A DNA stretch of 31,652 nt. Source: JBFHRE01 sp036745195. Its GTDB lineage: Bacteria; Actinomycetota; Acidimicrobiia; Spongiisociales; ZC4RG35. Shown one piece after another: positions 1 through 8,895 of this stretch (its first letter is position 1; the number at the start of each line of letters is the position of its first letter). The DNA lies in NCBI GenBank assembly GCA_036745195.1, contig DAIOGO010000016.1, positions 1-31,652 of the forward strand, read 5' to 3'. The position numbers were made by a program, and so were the translations under genes. Below the pieces are notes generated by a model that was not told where the DNA came from, made no database searches, and worked only from the letters and a program-made list of their open reading frames with translations.

Positions 1-51
1 GGGGGTCTTCACCCATCCAAGAACCGTCACCAACCTCCCGGCCAGGTACAA

Positions 52-74
52 CTAGCCGGCACCGTTTCGGCTAG
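52..74 (-). terminator. Weak hairpin terminator after rel
   Basis: Seven-base inverted repeat, CTAGCCG (52-58) and CGGCTAG (68-74), with a 9-nt loop, overlapping the rel stop codon (71-73). On the minus strand the hairpin is followed by TTGTAC, a short and poor T-run. It sits where the long minus-strand gene run ends, so it is a plausible weak terminator, but the stem is short. Confidence 0.35.
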
Positions 75-2254
75 GTCGGTTCGCTCACGAGCCGGAAGGC
101 GGCGAACACACCATCGACCCCGCGCAGATCGGAGATCAACTTGGTCACCTGACTCGGATCGGACAGCTCGACCTCGTACCGAAGCACCGCAACTCGATCA
201 CGACCGGTCACCGATGAGGAGGCCGTGATGTTGCCGCCCAGGTCGGAGATGGCGCTGGTCACATCCCGCAACAGCTTGGTGCGATCGAGCGCCTCCACCT
301 GGATCCAGACCGTGAACGAACCCACCCGGTCGAGAGGCCAGGAGACCTCGACCATTCGCTCCCGCCCTTCATGCCCGAGGTGGGCGATGTTGGTGCAATC
401 GGACCGATGGACCGAGACCCCCCGGCCGACGGTGACGAACCCGACAATGGCGTCGCCGGGAACAGGCACACAACAGCGGGCGATCCGAACGAGCATGTCA
501 TCGAGGCCCTCGACGATGATGGCCGGCCCCACCGCTTGATAACGGCGGGGCTTGAGCGGGGCCAGGAGGTCGTCCTCGTCGTCTTCCGGCCTGACATGGC
601 GGGCCACTCGATGAGCGACGCTGGCGGCGGAGATCTCTCCCTCCCCCACCGCCGCCATCAAGGCTTCGGCGTCGGACTTGTTGAGCTCGACGGCCACCTC
701 GTTGAGGAGATTCTGACGCTCGGAGGCGCCCAGCCCGAGCGCCTCCTTGCGAAGTGCCGTCATGATCTGGTCGCGCCCGTCGGAGGCGGCCAGCTCACGC
801 CGCTCCTTCAGGAACCATGCCTTGATCTTGGACTTCGCCCGCGAGGTGCGAACGAAATTGAGCCAGTCTCGGGAGGGTCCCGCCTCGACTGCCTTGGAGG
901 TGATCACCTCCACGATGTCGCCCGATTCGAGTCGGGTGGAGAGGGGCAGCAACCGGCCGTTGATCCTGGCGCCGACACAACGGTGCCCGATCTCGGTGTG
1001 CACCGCATAGGCAAAGTCGACAGCGGTGGCGCCCCGGGGAAGGCTGCGGACGTCACCCTTGGGAGTGAGGACGAAGACCTCGTCCTGGTACAGATCGAGC
1101 TTGAGCTGGTCGAGGAACTCCTCGGGATCGGTGGTGTCCTCCTGCAGGCTGCGAAGGCTTCCCACCCATGCCAGGTTGACGGCTTCGGCACCCTCCTTGT
1201 AGCGCCAGTGGGCGGCGATGCCGGTTTCGGCCAGTTGATGCATGTCGCTCGTTCGGATCTGGATCTCGAGAGGCTTGCCGTCCGGCCCGATCACGGTGGT
1301 GTGGAGTGACTGGTAGAGGTTGAACTTCGGCATGGCGATGTAGTCCTTGAAACGACCCGACACCGGAACCCACTTGGCATGGACCAGGCCGAGCGCCGAA
1401 TAACAACCGGCCACACTCTTGGTGATAACCCTGATTCCGATGAGATCGTGGATGTCCTCGAACGGCCGCCCGGACTCGACCATCTTGCGATAGATCGAAT
1501 AGTGGTGCTTGGGCCGTCCGCTCACTTCGGCCTCTACCCCGGCGTCGACCAGCATCGTGTGGATCTCGACGACCACCTTCTCGATGAAGATCTCCCGCTC
1601 CGGTGCCCGCTCGGACAGCTTGGCCTCGATCTCGGCGAAAGGGCCCGGATAGAGGATCTGAAAGCAGCGGTCCTCCAACTCGTGCTTGATCTCCTGGACC
1701 CCGAGTCGGTGGGCGAGCGGGGTGTAGACGTCCAGTGTCTCCGCCGCCACCCGCTTCTGTTTCTCCTCCCTCAGGGCCGAAACCGTGCGGATGTTGTGGA
1801 GCCGGTCGCACAACTTGATCAACAGCACTCGCATGTCCTGCGCCATCGCCACCACCATCTTCCGGATGGTGGCGGCCTGCGCCGCCTCGCGGCTCGTGTA
1901 CTCGATCCTGTCGAGCTTCGTGAGGCCGTCGATGAGGTGGGCTATCTCGGGTCCGAACTCGGCGTTGATCTGCTCCAGCGTGACCGGGGTGTCCTCGACG
2001 GTGTCGTGGAGGAGGGCGGCTGCCAAGGTGGCGGCATCCATGCCGTATCGGGTCAAGATCTCGGTGACGGCTACCGGATGGGTTATGTATTCCTCGCCCG
2101 ACTTGCGGGTTTGGCCGGTGTGGGCCTCCTTGGCGAGCCGGTAGGCCCGACGGAGGAGGTCGACGTCACCGTGCGGGTGCTGCGTCTGGAACTCGGCGAC
2201 GATCGCCTCGAAAGCTCGATCCGGATCCAGGTCAGTCGTAACAGAGAACGGCAT
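71..2254 (-). CDS. rel: Bifunctional (p)ppGpp synthetase/hydrolase Rel
   Basis: Cytosolic stringent-response enzyme that makes (p)ppGpp from ATP and GDP/GTP and hydrolyses it. The 727-aa product has an N-terminal HD hydrolase domain (H45, H83-D84, E87-D88, D150), a synthetase domain around residues 245-345 with RFKDYI at 301-306, a TGS domain at about 391-452, a Cys-containing region (RCCVPVPGD) and a C-terminal ACT domain. RFKD fits the RXKD signature of bifunctional Rel/SpoT enzymes rather than the EXDD of monofunctional RelA. HD residues are intact, so hydrolase activity is expected. I chose ATG 2254 because GGGAGA lies 9 nt upstream; a longer in-frame extension runs over apt and is unlikely. 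The start overlaps the apt 3' end by 23 nt, which suggests translational coupling. The secD-secF-apt-rel order is typical of actinobacteria. Confidence 0.96.
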   Translation of the reverse strand: MPFSVTTDLDPDRAFEAIVAEFQTQHPHGDVDLLRRAYRLAKEAHTGQTRKSGEEYITHPVAVTEILTRYGMDAATLAAALLHDTVEDTPVTLEQINAEFGPEIAHLIDGLTKLDRIEYTSREAAQAATIRKMVVAMAQDMRVLLIKLCDRLHNIRTVSALREEKQKRVAAETLDVYTPLAHRLGVQEIKHELEDRCFQILYPGPFAEIEAKLSERAPEREIFIEKVVVEIHTMLVDAGVEAEVSGRPKHHYSIYRKMVESGRPFEDIHDLIGIRVITKSVAGCYSALGLVHAKWVPVSGRFKDYIAMPKFNLYQSLHTTVIGPDGKPLEIQIRTSDMHQLAETGIAAHWRYKEGAEAVNLAWVGSLRSLQEDTTDPEEFLDQLKLDLYQDEVFVLTPKGDVRSLPRGATAVDFAYAVHTEIGHRCVGARINGRLLPLSTRLESGDIVEVITSKAVEAGPSRDWLNFVRTSRAKSKIKAWFLKERRELAASDGRDQIMTALRKEALGLGASERQNLLNEVAVELNKSDAEALMAAVGEGEISAASVAHRVARHVRPEDDEDDLLAPLKPRRYQAVGPAIIVEGLDDMLVRIARCCVPVPGDAIVGFVTVGRGVSVHRSDCTNIAHLGHEGRERMVEVSWPLDRVGSFTVWIQVEALDRTKLLRDVTSAISDLGGNITASSSVTGRDRVAVLRYEVELSDPSQVTKLISDLRGVDGVFAAFRLVSEPT

Positions 2255-2750
2255 GGAACGGTGTCTCCCGCAAACGGGTACGGCCTCCCAGGAAACCGAG
2301 TTCGATGAACACAGAGAATCCGATGACGGCGGCACCGAGGTCCTCGAGCAGGCCGATCGCAGCCTCGGCTGTCCCGCCGGTGGCGATGACATCATCTACC
2401 AGCAACACCCTGTCGGTATCGTCCACTGCATCGACGTGGATCTCCAGGGAGTCGGTCCCGTACTCGAGGTCGTAGGTCTTGGTGAGCGTGTCGTATGGCA
2501 GCTTGCCCGGCTTGCGAATCGGGACGAAACCGGCCCCCAGCCGTTCGGCCGCCGGGGCGGCGAGAACGAAGCCGCGGGCTTCGATCCCCGCCACCTTGGT
2601 GATTCCCAACGTCATGAAGGGTTCCGTCAGCTGAGCCAGGAGCGAGGCAAAGCTCGGCCCGTGCCCCAGAACCGGAGTGATGTCGAAGAATGTGATTCCC
2701 GGATTGGGGTAGTCGGGGATGGATCGAATCAGCGCCTGGAGTTCGTTCAC
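2232..2750 (-). CDS. apt: Adenine phosphoribosyltransferase
   Basis: Salvages adenine with PRPP to give AMP and pyrophosphate in the cytosol. The 172-aa length is normal for Apt. The PRPP-binding motif VLLVDDVIATGGT is at about residues 115-127, and the N-terminal IPDYPNPGITFFDITPVL is family-typical. The start is GTG at 2750; upstream GGGTAG is only a weak ribosome-binding site. The gene lies 17 bp after secF, and rel begins inside its last codons. Apt next to Rel is a standing actinobacterial and firmicute association linking purine nucleotide pools and (p)ppGpp. The window also carries a purine permease and a purine deaminase at 26.3-28.8 kb, an alternative fate for adenine. Confidence 0.95.
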   Translation of the reverse strand: MNELQALIRSIPDYPNPGITFFDITPVLGHGPSFASLLAQLTEPFMTLGITKVAGIEARGFVLAAPAAERLGAGFVPIRKPGKLPYDTLTKTYDLEYGTDSLEIHVDAVDDTDRVLLVDDVIATGGTAEAAIGLLEDLGAAVIGFSVFIELGFLGGRTRLRETPFHAVLCYD

Positions 2751-2767
2751 CCGGCCAGACTACCCGG

Positions 2768-3823
2768 TCAACGCGGTCGCTTCTTCGGTGGTCTGGGAGC
2801 GGCTCCGCTGTTGGGACGGGGCGTCGCCGGCGGTGCTGAGGGCCCTGGCCTGTGAGGAACAGCGGTCGCCAGCCCGGCAGCCCGGCGTTCGATCCGCTCA
2901 CGGTGTTCGATCCACTCCGGCTCCCGCTCCTTCCAAAGGCCGAGCAAGGGTGCCGCCACGAACACCGATGAGTAGGTGCCCGAGGCGATTCCGACGAAGA
3001 GCGCCAGGGCGAAGTCCTTGAGGCTGGAGGCGCCGAGGAGGATGGAACCGACGAACAGAAGGCTGCCGACCGGGAGCAGGGAGGTGAGTGAGGTGTTCAG
3101 CGATCTTGCCAGCACCATGTTCATGGACCGGTTGACGAGTCCCGAGTAGGTCACCTCCTTGGTGAGCTCATGCTCGAGTTCCTCGACCTTGTCGAACACC
3201 ACCACCGTGTCGTAGAGGGAGTATCCGAGAATGGTGAGGAGGGCGACAACGGTCGCCGGGGTGACTTCGAAGCCGGTGATGGCGTAGACGCCGATCGTGA
3301 TGGCGAGGTCGTGGACGAGAGCGACCAGAGCCGCCCCGGCCATCTTCCATTCCAGCCGGACCGTGATGAAGAGGGCGGCGGCAGCCAGGAACACACCCAG
3401 GGCGATGAACGCTTGACGGGCAACCAACGCGCCGAAGGTCGGACCCACCGACTCCCGCGAGTTGTCTGCGGGGTCGGTTCCGGTCACGTCGGCGACCGTC
3501 TCGACCAGGCGCTGCTCGGTGTCGCCGTCGAGCGGCGCCGTCTGAACCCGGACATCGGTGCCGTCGTCGAGCAACAGGACCCGGGCGCCCTCCAGGCCGA
3601 TCGAGGCGAGCGCCTCCCGGATGGCCTCGAGGTCGGCTCCGGCGACATTCTCGGCCTGGACGGCGACGCCGCCTTCGAACTCGAGACCGAAGTTGAGCTG
3701 GCGGGTGACGAGGGCGATCAACGAGATCGCCAGGAACACACCCGAGATCTTCGCCCACCGACGCCAGTTGCCGACGAAGTCGATGGTCGTCTCGCCCCTC
3801 GAGATCCGTTGATAGAGGTTCAC
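2768..3823 (-). CDS. secF: Protein translocase subunit SecF
   Basis: Membrane component of the SecDF(YajC) complex, which uses the proton gradient to pull exported proteins through SecYEG. The 351-aa product starts with a short cytosolic leader (MNLYQRISRGETTIDFVGNWRRW). TM1 follows, then an extracytoplasmic P1 region opening with LNFGLEFEGGVAV, the SecF counterpart of the D/E-x-x-G-G motif. Five more TM segments follow (for example AFIALGVFLAAAALFITV). The last 45 or so residues are a Pro/Arg-rich cytosolic tail typical of actinobacterial SecF. The GTG start at 3823 overlaps the secD stop as GTGA, so translation is probably coupled. Function rests on clear family resemblance and on gene order. 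Confidence 0.95.
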   Translation of the reverse strand: MNLYQRISRGETTIDFVGNWRRWAKISGVFLAISLIALVTRQLNFGLEFEGGVAVQAENVAGADLEAIREALASIGLEGARVLLLDDGTDVRVQTAPLDGDTEQRLVETVADVTGTDPADNSRESVGPTFGALVARQAFIALGVFLAAAALFITVRLEWKMAGAALVALVHDLAITIGVYAITGFEVTPATVVALLTILGYSLYDTVVVFDKVEELEHELTKEVTYSGLVNRSMNMVLARSLNTSLTSLLPVGSLLFVGSILLGASSLKDFALALFVGIASGTYSSVFVAAPLLGLWKEREPEWIEHRERIERRAAGLATAVPHRPGPSAPPATPRPNSGAAPRPPKKRPR

Positions 3824-5400
3824 GACCGTTCCTCCTTGGCGAGTCCGGCAGCGGCCCCGATCGACATCGGCCCTTCCCCGCCACCGAGTCGACTGTGGGC
3901 AACCACCCAGGCCGCCCGCCGGGTAAAGACCCGGGCGATGACGATGTCGAGCAGCGTGGCGATCCCGAGCGCCAGGGCGAATCCCTTGACGGGGCCGACG
4001 GCCAGGAAATAGAGGAGGGCCGCCGCCATCAGGGAAACGAAGTCGGCGGTGAGAATGGTCCGGAAGGCGCTGGTGAAGCCGTCGGTGACCGCCGACCTGA
4101 CTTTCTTGCCGTTTCGAATCTCGTCCTTGATTCGCTCGAAATAGACGATGTAGCTGTCGGCTGTGATCCCCACCGAGACGATGATGCCGGTGACGCCGGC
4201 CAGAGTGAGCGTGAGGCCCCGTGTCTCGCCGAGGAGGCTGAAGATGCTGACGACGAGCGCGCCGAAGACGGTGAGACCGACGACGGCCACCACTCCTAGC
4301 GCCCGGTAGTAGAGCACCAGAACCGCGGCTACCAGCAGCAGTCCGACCAGACCGGAGATCAACCCGATCCGGAGAGAGTCGGCGCCCAGAGTGGCGGACA
4401 CCTTGTTCACCTGGGAACGCTCGAAAGCCACCGGAAGCGCTCCATACCGCAGAACGACCCCGAGTTCCTGCGCCTCGTCCTGGCTGCTCCCGACGGTGAT
4501 GACCGCTTGACCCCCGGTGATCCCGACTCCGGGGTCGACGTCCTCGTTGACCGCCGGCGCCGACACCACCTCACCGTCGAGCACGATGGCGATCTGACGG
4601 CGCGGATCACCACTGGGAAAGCCGGCCGCCTCGGCAGTCAACGCCGCGAAGGCGTCTCCACCTTCGTCGTTGAATGACAGTTGAACGAGCCATTGCGCCT
4701 GGGTGGAGTCGTAGCCGGGAGTGGCTTCGTCGATGGTCTCGCCCAGGACCGCGGCAGGGCCGAGATGGAGCACCACCGGGAACGCCTGGCCGAACAACGA
4801 GTTCACATACGGCAGGTAGGACTCTTTGGTCGGGTCGTCGACGATCGTCAGACCTGTCTGAGGATCGAGCGTTGCCAGCAACTCCGGCGGAGGAGGGGTG
4901 GTGGTGGTCGTCGTGACGGGTTCCGTCGTGGTGGTCACGGCCTCGGTGGTGGAGGTCGTCGCCTCGCTGGTTGTGCTGCTCCCGGGGGCCTCGGTGGTCG
5001 TGGTGGTGGCGGGATCGACGTAGTCCGAACCGAGCGGCCCGACCAGACCGGGAGTGGTGTCGAGCACGGGTCGGAATGAAAGCAAGCCGGTTCGACCGAT
5101 GGCGTCGAGGGCCCTGGCCTCGTCCGTGACCCCGGGCAACTGGACGAGCACGGTGTTGGCACCCGAGATCTGGATCTCGGGCTCCTGAACCCCGCCGATG
5201 GCTTCGATCCGCTGCCGCATCTGCTCGACCGCCTGGGCGAGCACATCTTCTTCCGTCCCGGATGGAGCGGTGAGGAGCACCGAGGTCCCTCCCTGGAGGT
5301 CGAGACCCAGTTTGGGCTCGAAGCCGTTCAGCGTCAGGGCCGCCAGCCCACCCCAGGCCACGCCGAGCACGACGATCAGACCGATGATCCGGCGGCGCAT
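3820..5400 (-). CDS. secD: Protein translocase subunit SecD
   Basis: Partner of SecF in the proton-driven export motor. The 526-aa protein has an N-terminal TM (about residues 5-24), a LGLDLQGGTSVLL motif (31-43) at the start of the P1 domain, and a C-terminal block of five TM segments containing GVTGIIVSVGITADSYIVYFERIKDE, the proton-relay region of SecD. Between about residues 130 and 171 (bases 4888-5010) sits a low-complexity Thr/Ser/Glu/Pro insertion inside the periplasmic P1 region, absent from textbook E. coli SecD. Thr-rich linkers of this kind occur in actinobacterial surface proteins and may be glycosylated (inference). ATG at 5400 overlaps the yajC stop (ATGA), and secF overlaps its own stop, so the three form one translational unit. 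Confidence 0.96.
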   Translation of the reverse strand: MRRRIIGLIVVLGVAWGGLAALTLNGFEPKLGLDLQGGTSVLLTAPSGTEEDVLAQAVEQMRQRIEAIGGVQEPEIQISGANTVLVQLPGVTDEARALDAIGRTGLLSFRPVLDTTPGLVGPLGSDYVDPATTTTTEAPGSSTTSEATTSTTEAVTTTTEPVTTTTTTPPPPELLATLDPQTGLTIVDDPTKESYLPYVNSLFGQAFPVVLHLGPAAVLGETIDEATPGYDSTQAQWLVQLSFNDEGGDAFAALTAEAAGFPSGDPRRQIAIVLDGEVVSAPAVNEDVDPGVGITGGQAVITVGSSQDEAQELGVVLRYGALPVAFERSQVNKVSATLGADSLRIGLISGLVGLLLVAAVLVLYYRALGVVAVVGLTVFGALVVSIFSLLGETRGLTLTLAGVTGIIVSVGITADSYIVYFERIKDEIRNGKKVRSAVTDGFTSAFRTILTADFVSLMAAALLYFLAVGPVKGFALALGIATLLDIVIARVFTRRAAWVVAHSRLGGGEGPMSIGAAAGLAKEERS

Positions 5401-5693
5401 CAGGAAGGCTCTGCGAGTTTCGTTGCCACTGCCCGCCGGGCGAACCGGATCTTGCCCGATTCGACCTCGAGGACGATCGAGTCGTCGTCAGCGCTGATGA
5501 CCTTGCCCTGGATGCCCCCGATGGTCTGAACTCGATCGCCGACGCTGATCGAACTCTGCAGTTCCTGCTGCCGCTTCACCCGGCGACGCTGACTGACGTT
5601 CATCAGCACCAGGAACAGGCCCATCACGATGATGATCGGGATCACCGACTGTGACTGGGTCTGAGCGAGCAGCGGGACTGGGTTCATGAGCAT
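5400..5693 (-). CDS. yajC: Preprotein translocase subunit YajC
   Basis: Small SecDF-associated membrane protein. The 97-aa product has a short Gln-rich N-terminus (LLAQTQSQS), one TM (IPIIIVMGLFLVLMNV) and a basic stretch RRRVKRQQELQSSI. The characteristic VGDRVQTIGGIQGKVISADDDSIVLEVESG beta domain follows. Two ATGs, at 5693 and 5687, are possible and neither has a convincing ribosome-binding site. The first lies 16 nt past the tgt stop, so reinitiation after tgt is likely and I list 5693. The stop overlaps the secD ATG. The tgt-yajC-secD-secF order is conserved in many bacteria. Confidence 0.92.
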   Translation of the reverse strand: MLMNPVPLLAQTQSQSVIPIIIVMGLFLVLMNVSQRRRVKRQQELQSSISVGDRVQTIGGIQGKVISADDDSIVLEVESGKIRFARRAVATKLAEPS

Positions 5694-5709
5694 TGGGGAG
5701 ATCGGGAGA

Positions 5710-6834
5710 CTAGCGGTTCCGGGAGCCGGCCGAATCGATACGGGCCTCGATCCGCTCACCATGAAATGACACGAACCGGCCGGCGGTGATCGCCTGCCGG
5801 GCGGAGGCCACCAGACCGAGGGTGTAAGTGAGGTTGTGGATGCTGAGGAGCCGGAAGGCGGTGAGTTCGTTGGTGGTGAGGAGATGGCGCAGATAGGCCC
5901 GGGAGGCAATGGTGCACGTGTGACATCCACACTCCGGATCGAGCGGCCGGGGGTCACGGGAGAACTCGGCCCGCCGCAGGTTGAAGTCGCCCGTCCCGGT
6001 GAGGATCTTTCCGTGACGAGCGAGTCGGGTGGGCCACACACAGTCGAATAGGTCACAACCCCGGGCGATGGCGTCGAGCACCCCCTCCGAGTCGCCCAAC
6101 CCCATCACATACCTGACCTTGTCGGCCGGCAACTCGGGAAGCGTGGCTTCCAATGCCCGGTTTCGATCCTCCGCCGACTCCCCCACCGACAGGCCCCCGA
6201 TCCCGAAGCCGCTGAACCCGAGCGCCGAGGTCGCCCGGGCCGAGTACCGCCGCAGGTTCTCGTCGACCCCACCCTGGACGATCCCGAACAGCGCCTGGTC
6301 GGTCCGGGAGTGGGCAGCCAGGGCTCGCTCCGACCAGCGCAGGGTCTGTTCGAGGGCGCTGGTGACCGCCGCCTCCTCGGCCGGAAGTCCGATGAGGACA
6401 TCGAGCACCATCGCCACGTCCGCTCCCAGCAGTTGTTGGACACGCATCGATTCTTCCGGGGTGAGCATGATCGGGGAGCCGTCGTAGGTCGAGGCGAAGG
6501 CTGCTCCCTGTTCGGTGATCTGCGGGCCGAGGGAGAAGATCTGATATCCGCCAGAATCGGTGAGTGTCGGCTTGTCCCAGCCCGAGAAGCCGTGGAGGCC
6601 ACCCAGCGCCGCCACCGTCTCGGCCCCCGGGCGCAGCATGAGGTGATAGGTGTTGGCGAGCATCATCTGGGCCCCCACAGCCACCAGGTCGCTCGAATCG
6701 AGCGCTTTGACCACACCCCGGGTTCCCACCGGCATGAAGTTGGGAGTCTCGACCACACCATGCGTGAGCGTCAGTGTCCCGACGCGGGCCGCACCATCGG
6801 TTGCCAGCGTGTGAAAGTCGGCGGCGTGGGTCAT
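5710..6834 (-). CDS. tgt: tRNA-guanine transglycosylase
   Basis: Exchanges guanine-34 of GUN-anticodon tRNAs (Asp, Asn, His, Tyr) for a 7-deazaguanine queuosine precursor. The 374-aa product has the base-catalytic aspartate in LTDSGGYQIFSL (D93), the substrate-contact loop GIVQGGV (184-190), and the nucleophile region DLFDCVWPTR (D264). It also has a zinc site CxCxxC...H (C302, C304, C307, H333). All catalytic residues are present. ATG 6834 is chosen because GGGGCGAG precedes it; an upstream in-frame ATG would overlap queA and adds an atypical leader. It lies 22 bp after queA, whose product acts on the same modification later in the pathway. No preQ1 synthesis gene is in the window. Confidence 0.96.
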   Translation of the reverse strand: MTHAADFHTLATDGAARVGTLTLTHGVVETPNFMPVGTRGVVKALDSSDLVAVGAQMMLANTYHLMLRPGAETVAALGGLHGFSGWDKPTLTDSGGYQIFSLGPQITEQGAAFASTYDGSPIMLTPEESMRVQQLLGADVAMVLDVLIGLPAEEAAVTSALEQTLRWSERALAAHSRTDQALFGIVQGGVDENLRRYSARATSALGFSGFGIGGLSVGESAEDRNRALEATLPELPADKVRYVMGLGDSEGVLDAIARGCDLFDCVWPTRLARHGKILTGTGDFNLRRAEFSRDPRPLDPECGCHTCTIASRAYLRHLLTTNELTAFRLLSIHNLTYTLGLVASARQAITAGRFVSFHGERIEARIDSAGSRNR

Positions 6835-6856
6835 CGGTCTCGCCCCATGGGTGGTG

Positions 6857-7867
6857 TCATCTTCGTTCGCACACCATGGCATCGCCAAAGCTGAGAAACC
6901 GGTAGCCACTGGCCAGGGCGGTTTGGTACACCATCCTCCAACTCGGACCCATGAACGCCTCCAGCAACACCAGCAGGGAGGAGCGGGGCAGATGAAAGTT
7001 GGTCACCAGCAGATCCACGCAACGGATGGGGTCGCCCGGCTTCAGATAGAGATCGGTGGATCCGTCCCCGGGAGTGACCATGCCATCGGATGTCGCCACC
7101 GTCTCCAACGTTCGAAGCGTCGTGGTCCCGATCGCCACCACCCGTCCCCCACGTCGGCGGCACCGATCGATCGCCCCGGCCGTCTCGGCCGGCACGGTGA
7201 ACCACTCCCGGTGCATCACGTGGTCGGCGATGTCGTCGACCGCCAGCGGCCGGAAGGTGGCCAGACCCACCTGCAGGTCGATGAAGGCGAGGTCGATTCC
7301 GGCCAGCTCCAACCGCCTCAGGGCCTCATCTGTGAAATGGAGCCCGGCGGTGGGTGCCGCCGCCGATCCTGTCGAGTCGGCATAGACCGTCTGATATCGA
7401 TCGGGGTCTGCGGGGGCCCGCTGGATGTAGGGAGGGAGCGGTACCTCCCCGATTCGTTCGATGACCGTCTCGATGTCGTCGTCCGCCACCAGCTCCAACC
7501 TGACCAGGCCGTCCTCGGGCCCGCCGATCACTGTGGCCGCCAACCCATCGAAGTCGATCGTGGTTCCGACCCGGATTCGCCGGGCGGGCCGGATCATCGC
7601 CTCCCAGGTGCCGTCTGCCAGCGCCCCCAACAACAGCACCTCGACCCGCCCCCCGGAGCCGTCCTTGTGCCCCTGGAGTCGGGCATGGCGAACCCGGGTC
7701 CGGTTCACAACCACCAGGTCACCCGGTGCGAGGAGGTCGGCCAGATCGAGGAAGTGGTGGTCGGACATGGTGCGGGTGTCGAGCAGCCGGGCAGAGTGAC
7801 GGGGCTCGATCGGGGTCTGGGCGATCCGATCCGCCGGGAGGTGGTAGTCGAATTCCGAGGCGAGCAC
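6857..7867 (-). CDS. queA: S-adenosylmethionine:tRNA ribosyltransferase-isomerase
   Basis: Transfers and isomerises the ribosyl group of SAM onto preQ1-tRNA to form epoxyqueuosine. The 336-aa length is normal. The N-terminal FDYHLPADRIAQTPIEPRHSARLL, the middle GEVPLPPYIQR and the SAAAPTAGLHF signature are all QueA hallmarks. The C-terminal VTNFHLPRSSLLVLLEAFMG is also diagnostic. The start is GTG at 7867, only 2 nt after the ruvB stop, so it is probably translationally coupled. The ruvC-ruvA-ruvB-queA-tgt-yajC-secDF arrangement is widespread. With tgt, this shows that at least the late queuosine steps are encoded; precursor synthesis or uptake must lie elsewhere. Confidence 0.96.
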   Translation of the reverse strand: MLASEFDYHLPADRIAQTPIEPRHSARLLDTRTMSDHHFLDLADLLAPGDLVVVNRTRVRHARLQGHKDGSGGRVEVLLLGALADGTWEAMIRPARRIRVGTTIDFDGLAATVIGGPEDGLVRLELVADDDIETVIERIGEVPLPPYIQRAPADPDRYQTVYADSTGSAAAPTAGLHFTDEALRRLELAGIDLAFIDLQVGLATFRPLAVDDIADHVMHREWFTVPAETAGAIDRCRRRGGRVVAIGTTTLRTLETVATSDGMVTPGDGSTDLYLKPGDPIRCVDLLVTNFHLPRSSLLVLLEAFMGPSWRMVYQTALASGYRFLSFGDAMVCERR

Positions 7868-7869
7868 GA

Positions 7870-8895
7870 TCAGAAATCGAGTGAGACCTGGGGCGAGGCC
7901 GGCGGCTCGACACCCAGATGGCGGAACGCTGCCAGCGTGGCCACCCTCCCCCGCGGAGTGCGGTGGAGGAGCCCGGCCTGGATCAAGAACGGCTCATAGG
8001 CATCCTCGACCGTTTCGGTCTCCTCGCCCACCGAGATCGCCAGCGTTCCCAGCCCGACCGGCCCGCCGTCGAACTTGTGGATGATGGCGCCGAGAATCGC
8101 CCGGTCCACCTTGTCGAGACCCAGGTGGTCGATCTCGAAGACCTCGAGTGCCTGCCGGGCGACCTCTTCGGTGATCACCCCGCCCGCTCTGGCGATGGCG
8201 AAGTCCCGTACCCGGGCGAGCAGGCGGTTGGCGACCCGGGCCGTACCTCGGCTGCGGCGGGCGATCTCGGAGCGACCGGATGTCTCGAGCTTCACGTCCA
8301 GGATCCGGGCGGAGCGGGCAACGATCTGCTCGAGATCCTCGACCGTGTAGTGGTCGATTCGCTCGACCAGACCGAACCGATCCCGGAGCGGGGCGGAGAC
8401 CGTGCCGATCCGGGTGGTGGCGCCGACCAGGGTGAAGTGGGCCAGATCGAGTGTGATCGAAGTCGCCGAGGGGCCCTTGCCAAGGACAATGTCGATCTGG
8501 AAATCCTCCATCGCCGGATACAGGACCTCCTCCACCTGACGCGGGACGCGATGGATCTCGTCGATGAAGAACACATCGCCCGGTTCGAGGTTGGAGAGGA
8601 TCGCGGCCAGATCACCGGGGCGTTCCAGCGCCGGCCCGGAGGTCTTCTTGATGTTGACCTCCACCTCGTGGGCGAGGATGGTGGCGAGCGAGGTCTTGCC
8701 AAGACCGGGCGGACCAGACAGGAGAACGTGGTCGAGCGGCTTGCCCCTGGAACGTGCCGCCTCGATCGAGATCCTGAGCCGTTCCTTGACCTTGTCCTGC
8801 CCCACGAACTCGTTCAGCGAACGAGGGCGCAGCGTCGTCTCCAGTTCGTCGTCGAGTGCCGTGACGGTGGCGGCGACAACTCCTTCCTGTCTCAT
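7870..8895 (-). CDS. ruvB: Holliday junction branch-migration helicase RuvB
   Basis: Hexameric AAA+ motor that drives branch migration of Holliday junctions with RuvA. The 341-aa protein has LRPRSLNEFVGQDKVKERL at the N-terminus, Walker A GPPGLGKT (61-68), Walker B IDEIHR (111-116), and sensor 1 GATTR. The C-terminal winged helix carries GLLHRTPRGRVAT. Length and motif order are standard. ATG 8895 overlaps the ruvA stop by 4 nt (ATGA), and queA follows after 2 nt. In this cluster ruvA and ruvB adjoin ruvC, so the full resolvasome is made from one transcript. I see no SOS-box-like operator directly upstream of ruvC. Confidence 0.97.
   Translation of the reverse strand: MRQEGVVAATVTALDDELETTLRPRSLNEFVGQDKVKERLRISIEAARSRGKPLDHVLLSGPPGLGKTSLATILAHEVEVNIKKTSGPALERPGDLAAILSNLEPGDVFFIDEIHRVPRQVEEVLYPAMEDFQIDIVLGKGPSATSITLDLAHFTLVGATTRIGTVSAPLRDRFGLVERIDHYTVEDLEQIVARSARILDVKLETSGRSEIARRSRGTARVANRLLARVRDFAIARAGGVITEEVARQALEVFEIDHLGLDKVDRAILGAIIHKFDGGPVGLGTLAISVGEETETVEDAYEPFLIQAGLLHRTPRGRVATLAAFRHLGVEPPASPQVSLDF

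Noticed and set aside
371..1309. Long plus-strand open frame of about 312 codons opposite rel
   Set aside because: It is antisense to a certain rel gene, has no recognisable domain, and its composition is that expected of the complement of a high-GC gene. Similar shadows lie opposite ruvB, thrS and the oxidase.
4888..5010. CRISPR-like or satellite repeat suggested by GTGGTGGTC runs
   Set aside because: The runs encode the Thr-rich stretch of SecD in frame, with no spacer/repeat periodicity.
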